DNA of 64,000 nt. It comes from Acanthamoeba lenticulata (taxonomy: Eukaryota > Discosea > Longamoebia > Acanthamoebidae). This document shows positions 1 to 12,036 of this stretch, in pieces (the first letter of the stretch is position 1; every line of letters starts with the position of its first letter). Location of the stretch: NCBI GenBank assembly GCA_002179805.1, contig NAVB01000431.1:1-64000 (forward strand), given 5' to 3'. A program made the translations under genes and the position numbers. Below the pieces are notes generated by a model. That model searched no databases. It was not told where the DNA came from and worked only from the letters and a program-made list of their open reading frames with translations.

Positions 1-330
1 AGATAGATGTACCCGTCACAAGCGGTGTGTGCAAGTCTGCACGCTTGGCATGCGACATGGCGTATGGCGGGAGCGCCTTTTCTTGTGGTAAGGGGATTAT
101 CATCTGTGGCCGTTTCCATGCTCGCTCCCCGATTTGATTCACGCCACAGCGGGAAAAAAAATGCCCCGAAAATTCCTGGCCGTTAGCCCACGCGAGCGTT
201 TTTAAAAACGCTAACTAGTTTGCTAGTTTGAGACACTTGCGCAGGAGGGGGACGAAAGGAAAGTGATTTATGAAGAGGATGGCCAACACGTTGTTACTCA
301 ACGAGGAGAACTGAAGACGTAGGTCTTCAA
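1..330. other. Non-coding left edge, 3' flank of the V8-like gene
   Basis: No gene is supported here. The stretch lies downstream of the stop codon of the minus-strand V8-like gene. It contains a perfect 18-base palindrome at 195-212 (AGCGTTTTTAAAAACGCT). This is nested inside a longer gapped inverted repeat, GTTAGC at 182-187 and GCTAAC at 210-215, and could form a hairpin in the transcript. A possible role in 3'-end formation is inference only. Confidence 0.5.
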
Positions 331-3300
331 TTACAGGCAGAAATCGGTGTATCCCCTCTTTTCGTAAATATCGCAGCAAATGTCTGCGAATGGAAAGCCG
401 CCCCGCGCCTCCTGCTCCTTCTTCTTGTAGCAGCAGACGTCGAACGCGAAGGAGTCCTCGGCCCAATCGCACAGGTTGGGCAGCTCTGGGTAGTCCACAG
501 GATAGCCAGGACTGGTCTGCGCCTGGAAAGACAGGAAGGTGTCTAGCTCATAACCGTTGCCGACGGTCCAAGCGTCGCAGGCGTCGCAGTGGCGGTCGCA
601 AATCGGCAGCAGGAAAAAGGAGAGCCAGCTGGAGAACGGTTGGCAGTAGGTGTGCTTGTCGGTCGGCGAAGTGAACCGGTCCAAAACGAACTGGCGCGAG
701 GGAGCGAGCTCCGCGAGATCATCGTAGGAGATGCCACCCATGCAGCCGAGAATGTTACGGCGGGTGTAACCGCCTATGTCCTCGCCCAAGTCTGAATCGG
801 CACGGTAATACGGTCCGAAGTTGATAATCGTCGGGAGACCCTCGGTGTGGAGCATGTCAGTCGCGAAGCCCACCACCTTTTCAGGGACATCGTAGGAGTT
901 GAGAACAGTAGCGACGGTCGAGGCGGCGGTAGAAACAACCTGCATACGGCCAGGGAAGTGGTCATTGGAGTAGGCAACCTGCGTGACCATGTTATCCTCA
1001 AGGTTGGCACTAAAGTCGAAGCCCAACCAACCGGTGACGCTGCCAAGATTGTAGCTCCTCCACGGGGAGACAGTGTCCTGGATGGACTTGACAATCAGAA
1101 TGCCGACGTGCTCGGACAGGGTGCCCGCATGGTACTGACCAGTGGCGTAGACGGCCTCACCAGTGAAGGCGCCCAGGCTCGTGCCCTCGAGCTCATCGCC
1201 TTCGAACGACTTCTGAAGCCAAGCCGGGTGGAAGACGTGGCTATACTCATTATCCTCCGTGGGCATCAAGCAGTCCGGGTCCGCAAACACCTGTTTGTTT
1301 CGCCCCGTCATTAGTTTTTGTTGCAGGTGCGAGCAGCAGGAGTACAGGGCGTACCATGCGGGGGCCCATGACCACACCGGTGCAGGTAGCGACGAGCTCA
1401 TTGGACTCATCAAAGGTGAACACCTTACCGATGGTGGTATAGGGGAACACGAAGCGGTTGGAAGCCACTACGATGGGGGTAGACCTGAACGCCAGACCCT
1501 CCTCAAAGAAGTTCTTCTCCTGGTTCTTGCGGCCAGCCTTGGTGGGCTTGGCGAAGCGGGCGGCCATCTGCTGGCTGACGGTGTAGTTGTGAGTGCTCAC
1601 GAGCTTCTTGCTCACCTTGGCCGAAGGAGTCCGTGCTTCCCACTTGGTTTCCGAGGCCCTGCGGTCAAGCCATTGACCCAAAGAGCTACGCGCGCATTGA
1701 CAGAGTCAAGACAACATCACAGATGACTTGGTCGCACGAGGGATATAAGCCGAAGAAGAAGGGTGCACGCACGTTGACTCGGGGACGGAGCCGTCCACGG
1801 GGCGAGTGGGCTCCTGGGCTTGGAAATGCATCAAGCTCCCTAAGTCGGCACTAACGCTGGCCGGGCAAGCGTGGCAGAAGCGCTCGCAAGCGATAAGGAC
1901 GGAGATAATAAGACCGGTATCAAAAAACTTGACGGGGGCGAATGCAAGATCGATCTGTCCTCCTCCGCGCTTGTTGTCATAAGAGTAAACGGTAGAGACG
2001 GTCGAGATGATAACGTTGCGGAGGGAGCTGTTGCCCTCGTCACGGCCAAGGTCATCGTAGTCCTCTTCGAGCGTGCCGAGGTTCAGGATGGCCGGCGCGC
2101 CGTCGGTGATAAGATCGGTAGGGTAGATACCCACAGCAGAATATCCAACAAAGCCTCTGCGGTCTAGCGAGGAGACACCGACAAGTGGGCTGTCGGAGAT
2201 CTGGATTGACATGATCTCGTTCTGGCTGCGGTGTCCCCACGAGTAGCCAACGATGGACAGGATGTCGTCGACCGCACCGAACGTGAGGCCCAGGGTACCG
2301 GTGACGCTGCCGACATCGTAGGTCAGGTGCGGCGCGCTCTTGACCTACGAGAAGGGACCAACAAAGAGTGTGTCAGTTGGAACTGAACGACGCATATCAA
2401 GATGTGCTTCAAGCTCGGCACCGTACCGACTTGCGCTCTGTAATCATAATGGCAGAGCCGCTAATGTCCTCATACAGACCAGAGATATCGATGGTGGGAT
2501 AGGAAGCCACAACGTCCCATTGGCCAAGGCTGGTGCCAACCCACGCGTTGCCGTTCTTGTCAGTCTCAAACTTCCACGACGGATAGAAGGAGGCGTAGTC
2601 GCCGTAGAAGCAACTCATATCGGTGAGCACCTACGCACGCCACCATAGTGAGATGAGTATAGGAGTCCCACAACACAGATGCATATGGAGTCTTGCTGGG
2701 GTGGTTGTCAACGACGAACCATCGAGGGACCGATGACGGAGCCAGTGCAGACGTTTTGGATGAACCATTCCCAATTGGAGCAGAGGAGCCCCCTCTTGTC
2801 TTCGCCGTTAATAAACGGGTAGGTGCACCGCTGTTCGTAGGATACGACCAGGCCGATGGTGGAGTAGGGATACTGGAAGCGGTCCTCGTCCTCGAGGAGG
2901 GGCGCCGAGTTGAAGGGAAGGGTGTCGCCCTTGCCTTCAAAAAAGAAGTTACGCTTACCGACGCTCTCCTCATGGTTGTTGCTGACGTTGCGGAAGTACT
3001 CAGGCACGTTACGGACATTGTTGATCTTGATGCGGAAGTGCTCCTTCTCCATCTCAATGGCCTCGCGCGACATGGTGGGCTTGCTCTCCCTGATCGTCTT
3101 GTGTCCCACGCTCTCGCTCAACTCCTTGGCGCGAGCAATCCTTTCGTGGGGCTCCGCCACGACATCTTGGCTGATGTCATGCGAGCGCCTCTCCCTCTTG
3201 AGGAAGTTCTCGTGAAACGAGGCCGATCGGATTGGACCAGCCTTCTTGAATTCCTTGAAGCCAGCGCTTTCGGCCTCATGGAGGAGGAAGGCAAAGGCCA

Positions 3301-3340
3301 AGAGGACTAACAGAAACACGGCGCCACAACGGAGCGTCAT
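331..3340 (-). CDS. Secreted protein with two tandem V8/trypsin-like domains, both predicted inactive
   Basis: Five exons (3340-2720, 2630-2427, 2344-1773, 1685-1355, 1290-331) sum to 2688 nt, an intact frame of 895 residues. A signal peptide (MTLRCGAVFLLVLLAFAFLL) begins at 3340. Two homologous halves follow. Each has a PYSTIG/PYTTIG strand, a CTGSVIGPSM/CTGVVMGPRM strand that in V8-like S1 peptidases leads into TAAHC, a GSVTG segment, and a Cys-rich end (C-x3-C-x2-C type). At the catalytic His position the halves read VLTDMSC (208-214) and VFADPDC (577-583). At the GNSGSP position they read TDGAPA (355-360) and HTEGLP (724-729). His and Ser therefore appear lost twice. The halves could be called separately, but the second has no signal peptide and an in-frame intron (1772-1686) joins them. 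The fold call rests on motif spacing. Confidence 0.72.
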
Positions 3341-3591
3341 CCTGAAGCGGCGGTACAAGGTAAGACAAGAAAACTGGGTCCGCTGGTGCTTAACGCACCA
3401 AGGGACGCCATTACCTAAAGCGATCGGCCAATCAGGCAAGATTTTTTTGTTACCTTACTTTTTTAGACGCTAACTAAAAAATTTTACCATTTCATACACG
3501 CGCCACCTTAATGCTTGAAAGAAAACCGAAAAGTGGGCCCTTGAATTGATCGAAATTTCCATGTCCTCCACATTTTTCCCTTGTCGGCAAC

Positions 3592-5211
3592 TCAGTTGTC
3601 CCTGAGGAAAAGAAGAGAAAACCGCTCGTCACGAGGCGAAGAACACCAACTTGAAGCAAAGGGCCACTCGTACTCTTTCTTGGCCGTAGGGAGCGCATTG
3701 TCATACTCCTCCCTCGTCACTGTGGCACCATCCAACGTGACGACAGGCTTGGGCTTGACTTGCTGCTCGTACTTGATCTGGGTGTACCTGAGGAAGGGGA
3801 AGGAGGCAGTGATATATGGTGGTGGTGGCGATGCCAGTGAGCAGTTCAGCTGCGAGGGGAGGCGAGGAAGGGTTTGAGGAAGGAGCATCGACGCACCACA
3901 TGGAGGCGGCCGTGGCAACCAAGAGGCCCACCGACAAGAGGAGCGAGATCTGGACGTCACCAAAGATGAAGAGGCCGATGCCCGTGGTGAAGATGTTCTT
4001 GATCTGGCCCGTCACGCTGGTCGTAAGCGGCGAGTTGATGATCGAGCACAGGAAGATGAAGTAGTTCAGCAGGAACGCCTGCACCGACGACATGATGAAG
4101 CACAACTGGACGCAGTCGACAAAAAGTAGAGACACAAAGAAGAAGGAGAGAAGAGCGACGTGGTGGGTCATGTTATCGTTATGATGTGGCGCAAACGGGG
4201 GTGTCATAAGATCGACGTAGAACGAGAGGTACCAAGAAGCCGGGGCTCGACCACTGCGAGTAATTGAGGACGTCTTCGAGCTCGAGCACGTAGACGACGA
4301 GGATGGTGAACGGGATGGAGAGCACGTTGTTGTAGAACATGAGGCCAAAGGTGTCGAGCTTGGTCTCGTTCTTGACCTTGGCGATGAACACGAGGTAGCC
4401 CGCCGTCACGAAGCAGTTGAGGCCGCAGAGGAAGTAGCCGATCATGCTGAACGACAAATCGCCCAGCCCGGCGATGACGGCGCCGATGACCATGACGTAG
4501 ACGGACCAGGCCTCGTCGGTGGGGGTCACCTTCTTCAGGTAGATGGCCTCCCCCACCATGACCAGGAGGGTCGTCAATCGACGTAGCGCGCTGTCAGAAG
4601 AGGGAGAGAGAGAGAAATTCAGAGAGACCACGTTACGTAGAGGTCAGCACTGCCAGCAGCATTTCGCAACAACAAGCAACGTTGGGAAGGCAGGTTGTAG
4701 CGCACCTGAACATGGGCACGTTAATGAACTGGAGGGCGGCGAGGCCGGTCACCACCATGGCGAAGAAGAAGAAGGCCAGCGGCAGCACCTGGACGCGCGG
4801 GTGACGACCAGATAAGTGGTCGAAGAAGCAGAGGGCAAGAGTGGTGGTGTTGAGGTGTTGATGGGGTGAGTACCGCTCGGGCGGTGGAGAAGGAAAAGTC
4901 TTTGTAGTTGATGAGCCCGACTGACTTCATGAACCAGAGGGCAACCGTCGCGAAAATCATTTGGCCCAGCGTGAGGGTGTTGGAGTAGTGAAAGTCATAG
5001 ACCGACAATACCGCCTTGTTGAAAAATGTGATCGAGATGGAGATGAGGCCTGCAAAGAAACATGAAAAGGTTCATGGCTTTTCAACGGCCAGAGAGAGGA
5101 AGATCGCTAGCGGAGAGAATTGGGATAAAGATGTTGGCACGTACCATAAAGAAAGGCAACGGTGAATCCGAGCCACTGACTCTTTGTGAGGGCGGACTGC
5201 ATGTCTTTCAT
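3592..5211 (-). CDS. Nucleotide-sugar transporter, SLC35D/TPT (drug/metabolite transporter) family
   Basis: This is a multi-exon gene. An in-frame stop lies directly before the ATG at 5211 (MKDMQSALTKSQWLGFTVAF), which fixes the start. Successive exons encode hydrophobic helices typical of the TPT family, including SVYDFHYSNTLTLGQMIFAT, MVGEAIYLKKVTPTDEAWSV, a GLGDLSFSMIGYFLCGLNCF helix and the conserved SPLTTSVTGQIKN segment near the C-terminus. The last junction joins SMW to YTQIKYEQQ, leaving a hydrophilic cytosolic tail that ends at 3592. Family members exchange a nucleotide-sugar for the nucleoside monophosphate across Golgi or ER membranes. SLC35D relatives carry UDP-GlcA, UDP-GalNAc or UDP-GlcNAc; the substrate cannot be read from the sequence. 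Confidence 0.85.
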
Positions 5212-5579
5212 CTAGTGTCTGATTTGACCACGGTGAAGTTTGTGTAATGCGAACGCAGGTCTACCCGCGTCGTCTTCTCTTGCTCCTGCAAAGGTCGCGC
5301 TCCAAATTCCTTCCTTTCTGCGCCATAAAAAGGCAACCCTCACGCAGAATTCGAGCTACGTGAAACAGCTCTGTGGCTTGGTACAGCTTCTCCAGGTGAC
5401 GTTTCGCGTGAATTTGCTACCAGAGTACGCGCGAGCACGCATACGGGGCACGAGCCATCAAGGCAAGGCATGCCAGTGCACCCACCAACTGGCCAACATG
5501 ACACCATTCGTGTCTCGATTACAAGTGCTATTATTATTAGTATTGTTGTTGTTGTTGTTGCTCGTTCCATTCCCTTCTC
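5212..5579. other. Intergenic spacer between transporter start and acyl-CoA synthetase stop
   Basis: No coding exon is supported. The spacer should hold the promoter of the minus-strand sugar transporter and the 3' UTR of the acyl-CoA synthetase. It includes a short (GTT)n microsatellite around 5545-5561. Confidence 0.5.
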
Positions 5580-8500
5580 TCATGGCTTGGTGGCGGGCGA
5601 TGGCTCCGAGTCCGACGCTGACGGGGACGAGAGCCTGGGCGACGAGGACTGTGACTTGGTTCCCCCGTTGAGGGCGCCCTCGCCCGACGACGTCATCGAA
5701 GAAGACGATGACGGAGCGACCAGGGACGAAGACGAGGCCGACATGGCGCCGCGCTTGAGCTTGCCCGCCGAGGCCGCTGGCGTCGTGGGCAGCGGCACGG
5801 GCCCCGTGCTGGCCAGCATCTGGAACATGGCCATCGTCGACTTCATGTCCACCTTGCGCTCGATGATCTCGCGCCGGGCCTGCGCACGTCGCTCTTCCTC
5901 GGCCCTGCGTTCCTCGTTGTCGCTCAACTCCTTCTCCTTCTGCCACAGCAGGCCCAGTTGCTGCGTCTTCCGCTCCTCGTGCTCTCGCCGCTCGCGCTCG
6001 CGCTGCTCGTACTCCTCCCGCGTGCCCCCGCCGCCGCTGCCCAACATGTCGCGTACACTGGCCACCCGCGAGTAGCGCACTGTCGACAACGCGCTGCGTG
6101 CTTCGTCCTCGCTTGACGTGGCCGAGTTGCCCTCGTCCTGCTCCTCCTGCTCGACGTCCCCGTCGACCGCCGAGTCATCTTCTTCGTCGTCCTCCTCGTC
6201 CAGCGGCCGCCTGCTGACCTTCGCGCCCTTCTTGCTGCCTACTTTGACGGCCACGATGTTGACGGTCGGGAGGGACCGATTGGTCGTGGCGGCCGTCCCC
6301 TGCTGGTTGGTCGTCGTCGACGTTGGCGTCGCAGTCGACGCGGCTCCTTCTCGCTCGCTCTCGGTCTCAGTTTCGGTTTCAGTTTCGGTCTCCGTTGCTG
6401 TCGACGTGTCCTCGTCAGGCGATGACGAATCGCTCCCGCTGCTGTCACTGCCACCACCACTGCTGCTGCTGCTGCTCGAGGAGTAGTCGGTCACGGTCTC
6501 GCCCTTCTCGGCGTCGCTGGCGATGTCGCCCTGCACCTCGTCTTCGGCTCGCTGCTGCTGCTGTTGTGCCGTCTCAGCGGCCTCCCCCTTGTCCGCTTGT
6601 TCCGTCTTTGGCTCAGGCTTGGGCTCGGGCGTGACCTCACTCGACGGCGGCACTGCGTTCTCGGCGGGAGGCCGCGGACTGGGCGCCTTGGGCTTCTCCT
6701 CGGCGTCATGCGGCCGTGGCGACAACGACGACGCTGCGATCGCGGCATCAACGGTGGCGTCTGGTCGGGGCGGCTGCGACGAGGCCTCCTCCCGGGTCTC
6801 GGCCCCAGTCTGCGCCTGGGCCTCTGGCGCGGCGGCGGCAGTCTCCACAGTGGCGCTGCCTGAGCTCCGCTCGCGAGCGGACTTGGGCACGGGCGATACC
6901 GGCGGCTCTGCGGCCGCCCCGGAGCGGTGGGGCGACACCGGCGGTGCTGCGGCGCGCACGGGATCGGGCACGGGCGAGACCAAGGGCATGGACGAAGACG
7001 AGCCCGTCAGACCGCCCATGTGATTCGCGGCGCCCTGCTTGAGGAGGTTGAACAGGTTGGTGGTCCCGCGCTTCTCGATCGACAGCTTGCGCGCCCTCTC
7101 CCGCGGGTCGATGGGCTGCTCCTGCTGGGCGGCGCCCTCAGCCGGCTGCTGCTGCGGTTCGGGCTCGGCGAGCTCCGTAGCTGGCGCATCGCCCGACCGC
7201 CCGACCTCCACGGGCAAAGGATCGGTCGTGGCCGCCGGAGCCGGTGACGGTGCCTGCTGCTCGCCTGCTCCGGAGGCGCCACGCGACGATGATGACGACG
7301 ACGGCGGCGGCGCGGAGGCGGCCTTGGTGTCGGCGTACATCTTCTCGATCTCCTTCTCGTAGCTCTTCTCTACCACGAAGCGCCGGACCTGCATCGCCGC
7401 CGTCAACTCGCCTGTACCCCCCCCCCTCATCGTCAGCTGCACGGAAGGCAAAGCAACGGTGGTTTGGGGAAGCGGGCGGCTGCAGCGGCGGACCTCTCTC
7501 GGCCGAGAACTGCTTGCGCAGGACGGTGAAGCGCTTGAGGGTCGGGAAGCCGCGTGGAAGCCGCTTGTTGACGGCCACAACGTGCTTCTGGATGTTGACC
7601 GTGATCTCGTTGATGTAGGGCGCCTTGTACAGGGCCTTGGCCGCCACCCCCTTCTCCTTGCTCAACCGCGCCTGTGCCCCCCCCCCGGCCCGCCCGGTGT
7701 TGTCATCATCGTCGCCGACGTCAGCTCTCCCTACGTGTGTGGTGCGCGCGGGTGCGGGGAGACGAACCATGAAGTAGGGGTCGAGCGAGATGACGGCGGT
7801 GAGGTAGGGCTTCTGGTGGCCAAACACGATGACGTTGTTGATGACGGGGAGCATCTTGAGGGCGTTTTCGATCCGCTCCGGGTGGAGCACTTTGTCGGTC
7901 GACGACGTGATCAGCTCCACGCGGCGCCCGAGCAGTCGCACGAACCCGCTGCGGTCGACCGATCCGTGGTCGCCCGTCGCCCACCAGCCGTCGACCACTT
8001 GCCTCTCGTCCTCCTGTTCTCGTGCGTGTGCGTGTGTGTGTGTGTGTGAGAGAGAAAGAAGCTCTCGGGGAAGGAGGAGAGGCGGGAGTCGGCGTACAGA
8101 GAGATAGCCCATGAAGACGTGGCGGCCCTTGACCAGGAGCTGACCAGCGGGGTCGACCTTGACCTGCGTGGCGGGCAGGGCCTTGCCCACGGTCCCCACT
8201 TGGTTGTGCCCTGATGGTGGTTAAGGTGGTTGTCCTTGTCAGCGACGCGACGTGGCTAAAGCCGATTGGCTGAGGCTCTGCTGGAGGGAGGACATGGTCC
8301 GTACCTGGGTAGTTGAGGGCGGCGAGGCCGCAGGTCTCGGTCTGGCCATAAGCCTCGTAGAAGGGCAGCTTGAGCTTCTCCAGGAACTCGAGGACTTCGT
8401 CCGGCAGGTGGCCGTAGGCGCAAGCGGCGTAGCGGACCCGCGCAAAGCCCATGGCCGCCCAGAGCGCCGAGAGCGCGGCGGCACTGAGGCCACTGGCGCC

Positions 8501-11500
8501 GGCGCTCATCGTGGCGGCCAAGGTGCCCTTGGCATGGAGGCCCAGGTAGATCTTGCGCCACAGCTCTGGCGGGGCAAAGACGAGGGTGGGCTGTATCTCG
8601 CGCATGTTGCGGTGGAGCTTGGTCGTGCTCTCGGCAAAGTAGACACGGCAGCGCGCCACGAGGGGCACGTACACGGCCAGCAGCTGCTCGGCCACGTGGG
8701 CAAAGGGCAGGAAGGACATCATCGAGTCGCTCTCCTCCACCGCCAGCAGCCGCGCCACGGCCCGGGCGCTAAACACCAGGTTGTCGTGCGACAGCATCAC
8801 ACACTTGGCCGGCCCCGTCGTGCCTACAATTGTTTTCAATATTTCAAGAATATTAGAAAAACATTAGGAAAAATAGAAAATGTAAAGAAAAAAGCGAACC
8901 GGCCGTGAAGGCGAGGGCGGCGAGGTCGGTGGGCCGGAGGTGCTTGAGGCGGCGCTCCAGCTCGGCGGTATGTACAGATACATCGTTCCCGTAGGTGCCC
9001 TTGGACACCAGCTGGCGCCAGGTGAGGACGAGGCCGCCAGCCGGATAACCGGTGACGGAGCCGTCGACCACGACGACGTGCCGCAGGTGCGGGAGCTGCT
9101 GCCTCTGCGAGAGCAGCGCATCGCACTGCTCCCTGTTCTCGGCCAGCACCACGTTGGCCTGCGTGACAGCCAGCATGCGCATGATATCCGCCGCCGTGGC
9201 CGACGTGGGCAGAGCCGCGGGCACGGCGCCCGCGCTCATGCTGCCCAGACAAAAGGCCACCCACTCCTGCACGTCCCATGCCGGGCCGTAAAAAGGTCGG
9301 CTGACGTCAGCACGACGGCAGGCGCAAGGGAGAAGGCGCGGAGGCGCGATTGCAGCGAGGCGGCACGCACCAGGCGGTTGGAACACAAAATGGCGGTGCG
9401 CGCGCGAGGCGGCATGCCGAGCCCGATCAGGGCGCGGCTCACCCGATGCACCAGAGTCGCCACGTCCCTGCGGCCCAGCGCCAAAACAAAAAAAAAATCA
9501 AAACAATCGAAACAGTCAAATTCTGAGAAAAATAATAAATAAATAAATACAAAAAAGACGGGAGACGCACGAAATGGTGATGAACTCCCATGTGTGGGTC
9601 ACGCCTGACTTGGTGAAGTAGAGCGGGTGACGCGGGTTCAGAGCACAGCTCTGGAGGAGCAGGCCCGGGATGGTGGTGGCCCTGTCTCCCTCCTCCTCTT
9701 CCTTTCCCTCCTTCTCGCTGGCTTCGGCTTCGGCTTCGTCATCGGCAGCAGCCGTCTCAGCCGGGGTGAGCGCGGGCAGCGCCCAGGGTTCGTCCGGCAC
9801 GGGCAAGTCGTCAAAGTTCAAGCCCGAGCCTGGCAAGCCCAGCCCTCGAGAGTGAGTCACGCACGACGTGGGTGGGAGGGGGAAGAAGCCCCATACCCGT
9901 GCGGGCCTTGGAGACCTCCGCTTCCGGCGGTGGCGCTGTGCTGGCGGCGGCCGGCTTGGGGGCGACGCTCGCTTCGGTGGCTCGAATGCCGCTGGGGCTC
10001 CGCTTGAGCTCCGGCCGCTTGGCCTTGGCGGCGGCCGCGGCCTCGCGTGGGATCTCGATCGGGCTGGGCGCCGAGTCGGCCTACATGTTTGTGAGTGCAC
10101 GCGTGGACGTGTGAGTGTGGTTCGTGCAGCGGGCAGAAGGCGACGCATCCGGTTCACCTTCTTGTCCGTCTTTCCGCGCCTTTTCTTCTCCCCGGAGAGG
10201 CCAGCAGCAGCGGCATTATTCCTACTATCATCCTTCTTTGCCGCCGCTGCCGCTGCCGTCCTCTCCCCCCGATCCTCCCTCTTGAAGAAGGACCGTACAT
10301 CAACCAGCGAGAACGTCTTGCGAAACCCTGCTATGATCATGGGCCAACAATCAGACGCACAGAACGCACACGATGCACACGACAGGCCAATGATCGTGAG
10401 GCATGCGTGGGATGTCGCGTACCGGCGGAGGACTCGTCCGTGGCCTGGTGGCGCGACTTGCCATTGAGGAGCAGCCGTCGCCCAGAGACCGTCTTGACCA
10501 GGGGCGGCCGCTGCTCTGAGGCAGCTGAGGTGTCGCCGGCGGCCTTGTCGGCCGCATCGCTGTCCTTTCGCTTCTTCTTGCTGCCCTTCTTCTTCTCCTT
10601 GCCCCCTCCGGCGCCCTTCTTCTTGTCGTCCGCGCCGGCGTGGCTGTTGGCGGCAGCGACGCCGCTGCCCGCCAGATCAGCCTCGTCGAGCTCGTCGTTG
10701 GCGTCCTCGCTGACCTTGACCTCGAGCGTGATGGTGATCTTGTGCACATCAAACAGGCTCGAGATGGAAGAGCCCCGCATGCGCGCCCACGAGTATCGCT
10801 TGGTTGCCTGTTTCCTGTTGTGGAAAGTTGAGTTGTCCCGCGTCAACAACACGGCAGAGGAGAATATCAGCTGCTTGGACGTCATCGTCGTCGACGAACC
10901 GGTGGTGATCGAGCAGCTGCTGCTGAGAGATGGAGTGGTGGTGACGGCCGTCGAGGTCGGTGATCTCGATCTCGACGGGGATGGGCTCGGCCGTTCCCTT
11001 GCGCCCCTTGCGCGCGTGTGCGAGGCACTTGGTTTTGCTCGACGTCGTGGCGGTGGCCTCCTCTGAGACGAGGAACAACTTGGCCAGAAGGTCTGTCGAC
11101 AGGCAGTGTGAGCTGTTTCTAGAGGTAGACAAGGGAACCGTGAAAGAGGAAGGGGCCTACCGGCAAGAGGAAGCCCATCCAGCTTGCCCTGATCAAGATC
11201 GAGCGTCACCCGCGCTCGGTCGGTTGTAGAAGGTTCTCCTTCCGTGCTGCCGCCTTGATTAATGCGAGCAAATGAGAAATCCTTCTATGCCCCTTCGACA
11301 AGGAATTGTAGAGAAGAAGTGAGCTCGTACCGGCAGCATACCCAGACGAATTAGCCGAATCAACATCCTTCTTTTTCGAGGGTGCCTTTTCTGTTGGGCC
11401 AAGCACAACGGGAGGAGCATTCAGAGGAAGGCCCTGGAAAGGAAGGAGACTAAGCGGGAGGAAACCTTCAATGCTGGAGTCTGACTCCTTCGCCGTTCCT

Positions 11501-11532
11501 CCTTTTGTATGCTTCTTCCCTTCTTTCCCCAT
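5580..11532 (-). CDS. Long-chain acyl-CoA synthetase (AMP-binding) with extended N-terminus and about 600-residue disordered C-tail
   Basis: The adenylate-forming core lies at about 9660-7320. It has the P-loop FTAGTTGPAKCVMLSHDN assembled across an intron, FYEAYGQTETCGLA (motif YGxTE), WWATGDHG, GRRVELITSSTDKVLHPERI and a C-terminal KSYEKEIEKMYAD. This order matches FadD15/bubblegum-type acyl-CoA synthetases, which activate fatty acids with ATP and CoA. The frame runs on without a splice into a Ser/Glu/Pro-rich tail that includes an ETETETE run. It ends in an Arg/Glu coiled coil (around 6030-5860) and a Ser-rich end with stop at 5580. The N-terminal part (11532-9700) has a basic start (MGKEGKKHTKGG), Lys-rich segments and no domain I recognise. 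It is linked to the core by in-phase junctions, but a separate upstream gene cannot be excluded. Confidence 0.75.
8022..8048. repeat. (GT)n microsatellite in an acyl-CoA synthetase intron
   Basis: This is a run of alternating GT with one GC interruption. It lies in the intron between the exon encoding GRHVFMGYLS and the exon encoding the WWATGDHG motif. Confidence 0.9.
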
Positions 11533-12036
11533 TATAACTCGAGTATCTGACGAAGATACAATTTACACGCCCCCAATTCACCGCAGTGATAACCTTTGAG
11601 TTCGTCAAACGAGCCCGTCGCACCCAGCAGAGGTCTTAAACGATGAAGAAGCCAAATAACCCCTGTGATGTGTGAAAACAAGAGCTGACGAGCTTTTCCT
11701 TCTCTGCCTTGCGAGGCCAGGCGCTAAATTCGACCGTTGGCTCAAAAAACAATAAAAAAACAGTAAAATAAAAATAAAACGCAGCCTCGAGGTAAGCACC
11801 ACCCTCTACTCGAGGCCAAGGAAGAACAAGGGACCACGGGCGCAAAAGCTTGGAAAAAATACACCATGCATCTATCCACCGCATGGGGGCATGCCGTTGG
11901 TTTTACAAGAGCACCAGGCCAGAGTGGGAGGTGAGCTGGTCGTGGTTGATCAGGGGAGAGCACAAAAAACAAAAATAAATAACAAAAGATAGAAGAAGAA
12001 GAGGAATGGAGAATAGGCCTGCGCTTCACCGTGGGC
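11533..12036. other. Intergenic spacer, AT-rich
   Basis: No coding exon is supported between the acyl-CoA synthetase start and the stop of the four-TM gene. Open frames here give T-rich hydrophobic translations with no family resemblance. The A/T-rich stretches fit 3' UTR or promoter DNA. Confidence 0.5.

Noticed and set aside
331..1413. Phospholipase B-like or Cache-domain protein for the left-edge gene
   Set aside because: No lipase nucleophile motif or Cache pattern. The order PYTTIG, CTGVVMGP, GSVTGWLG and the internal repeat fit a V8/trypsin-like fold better.
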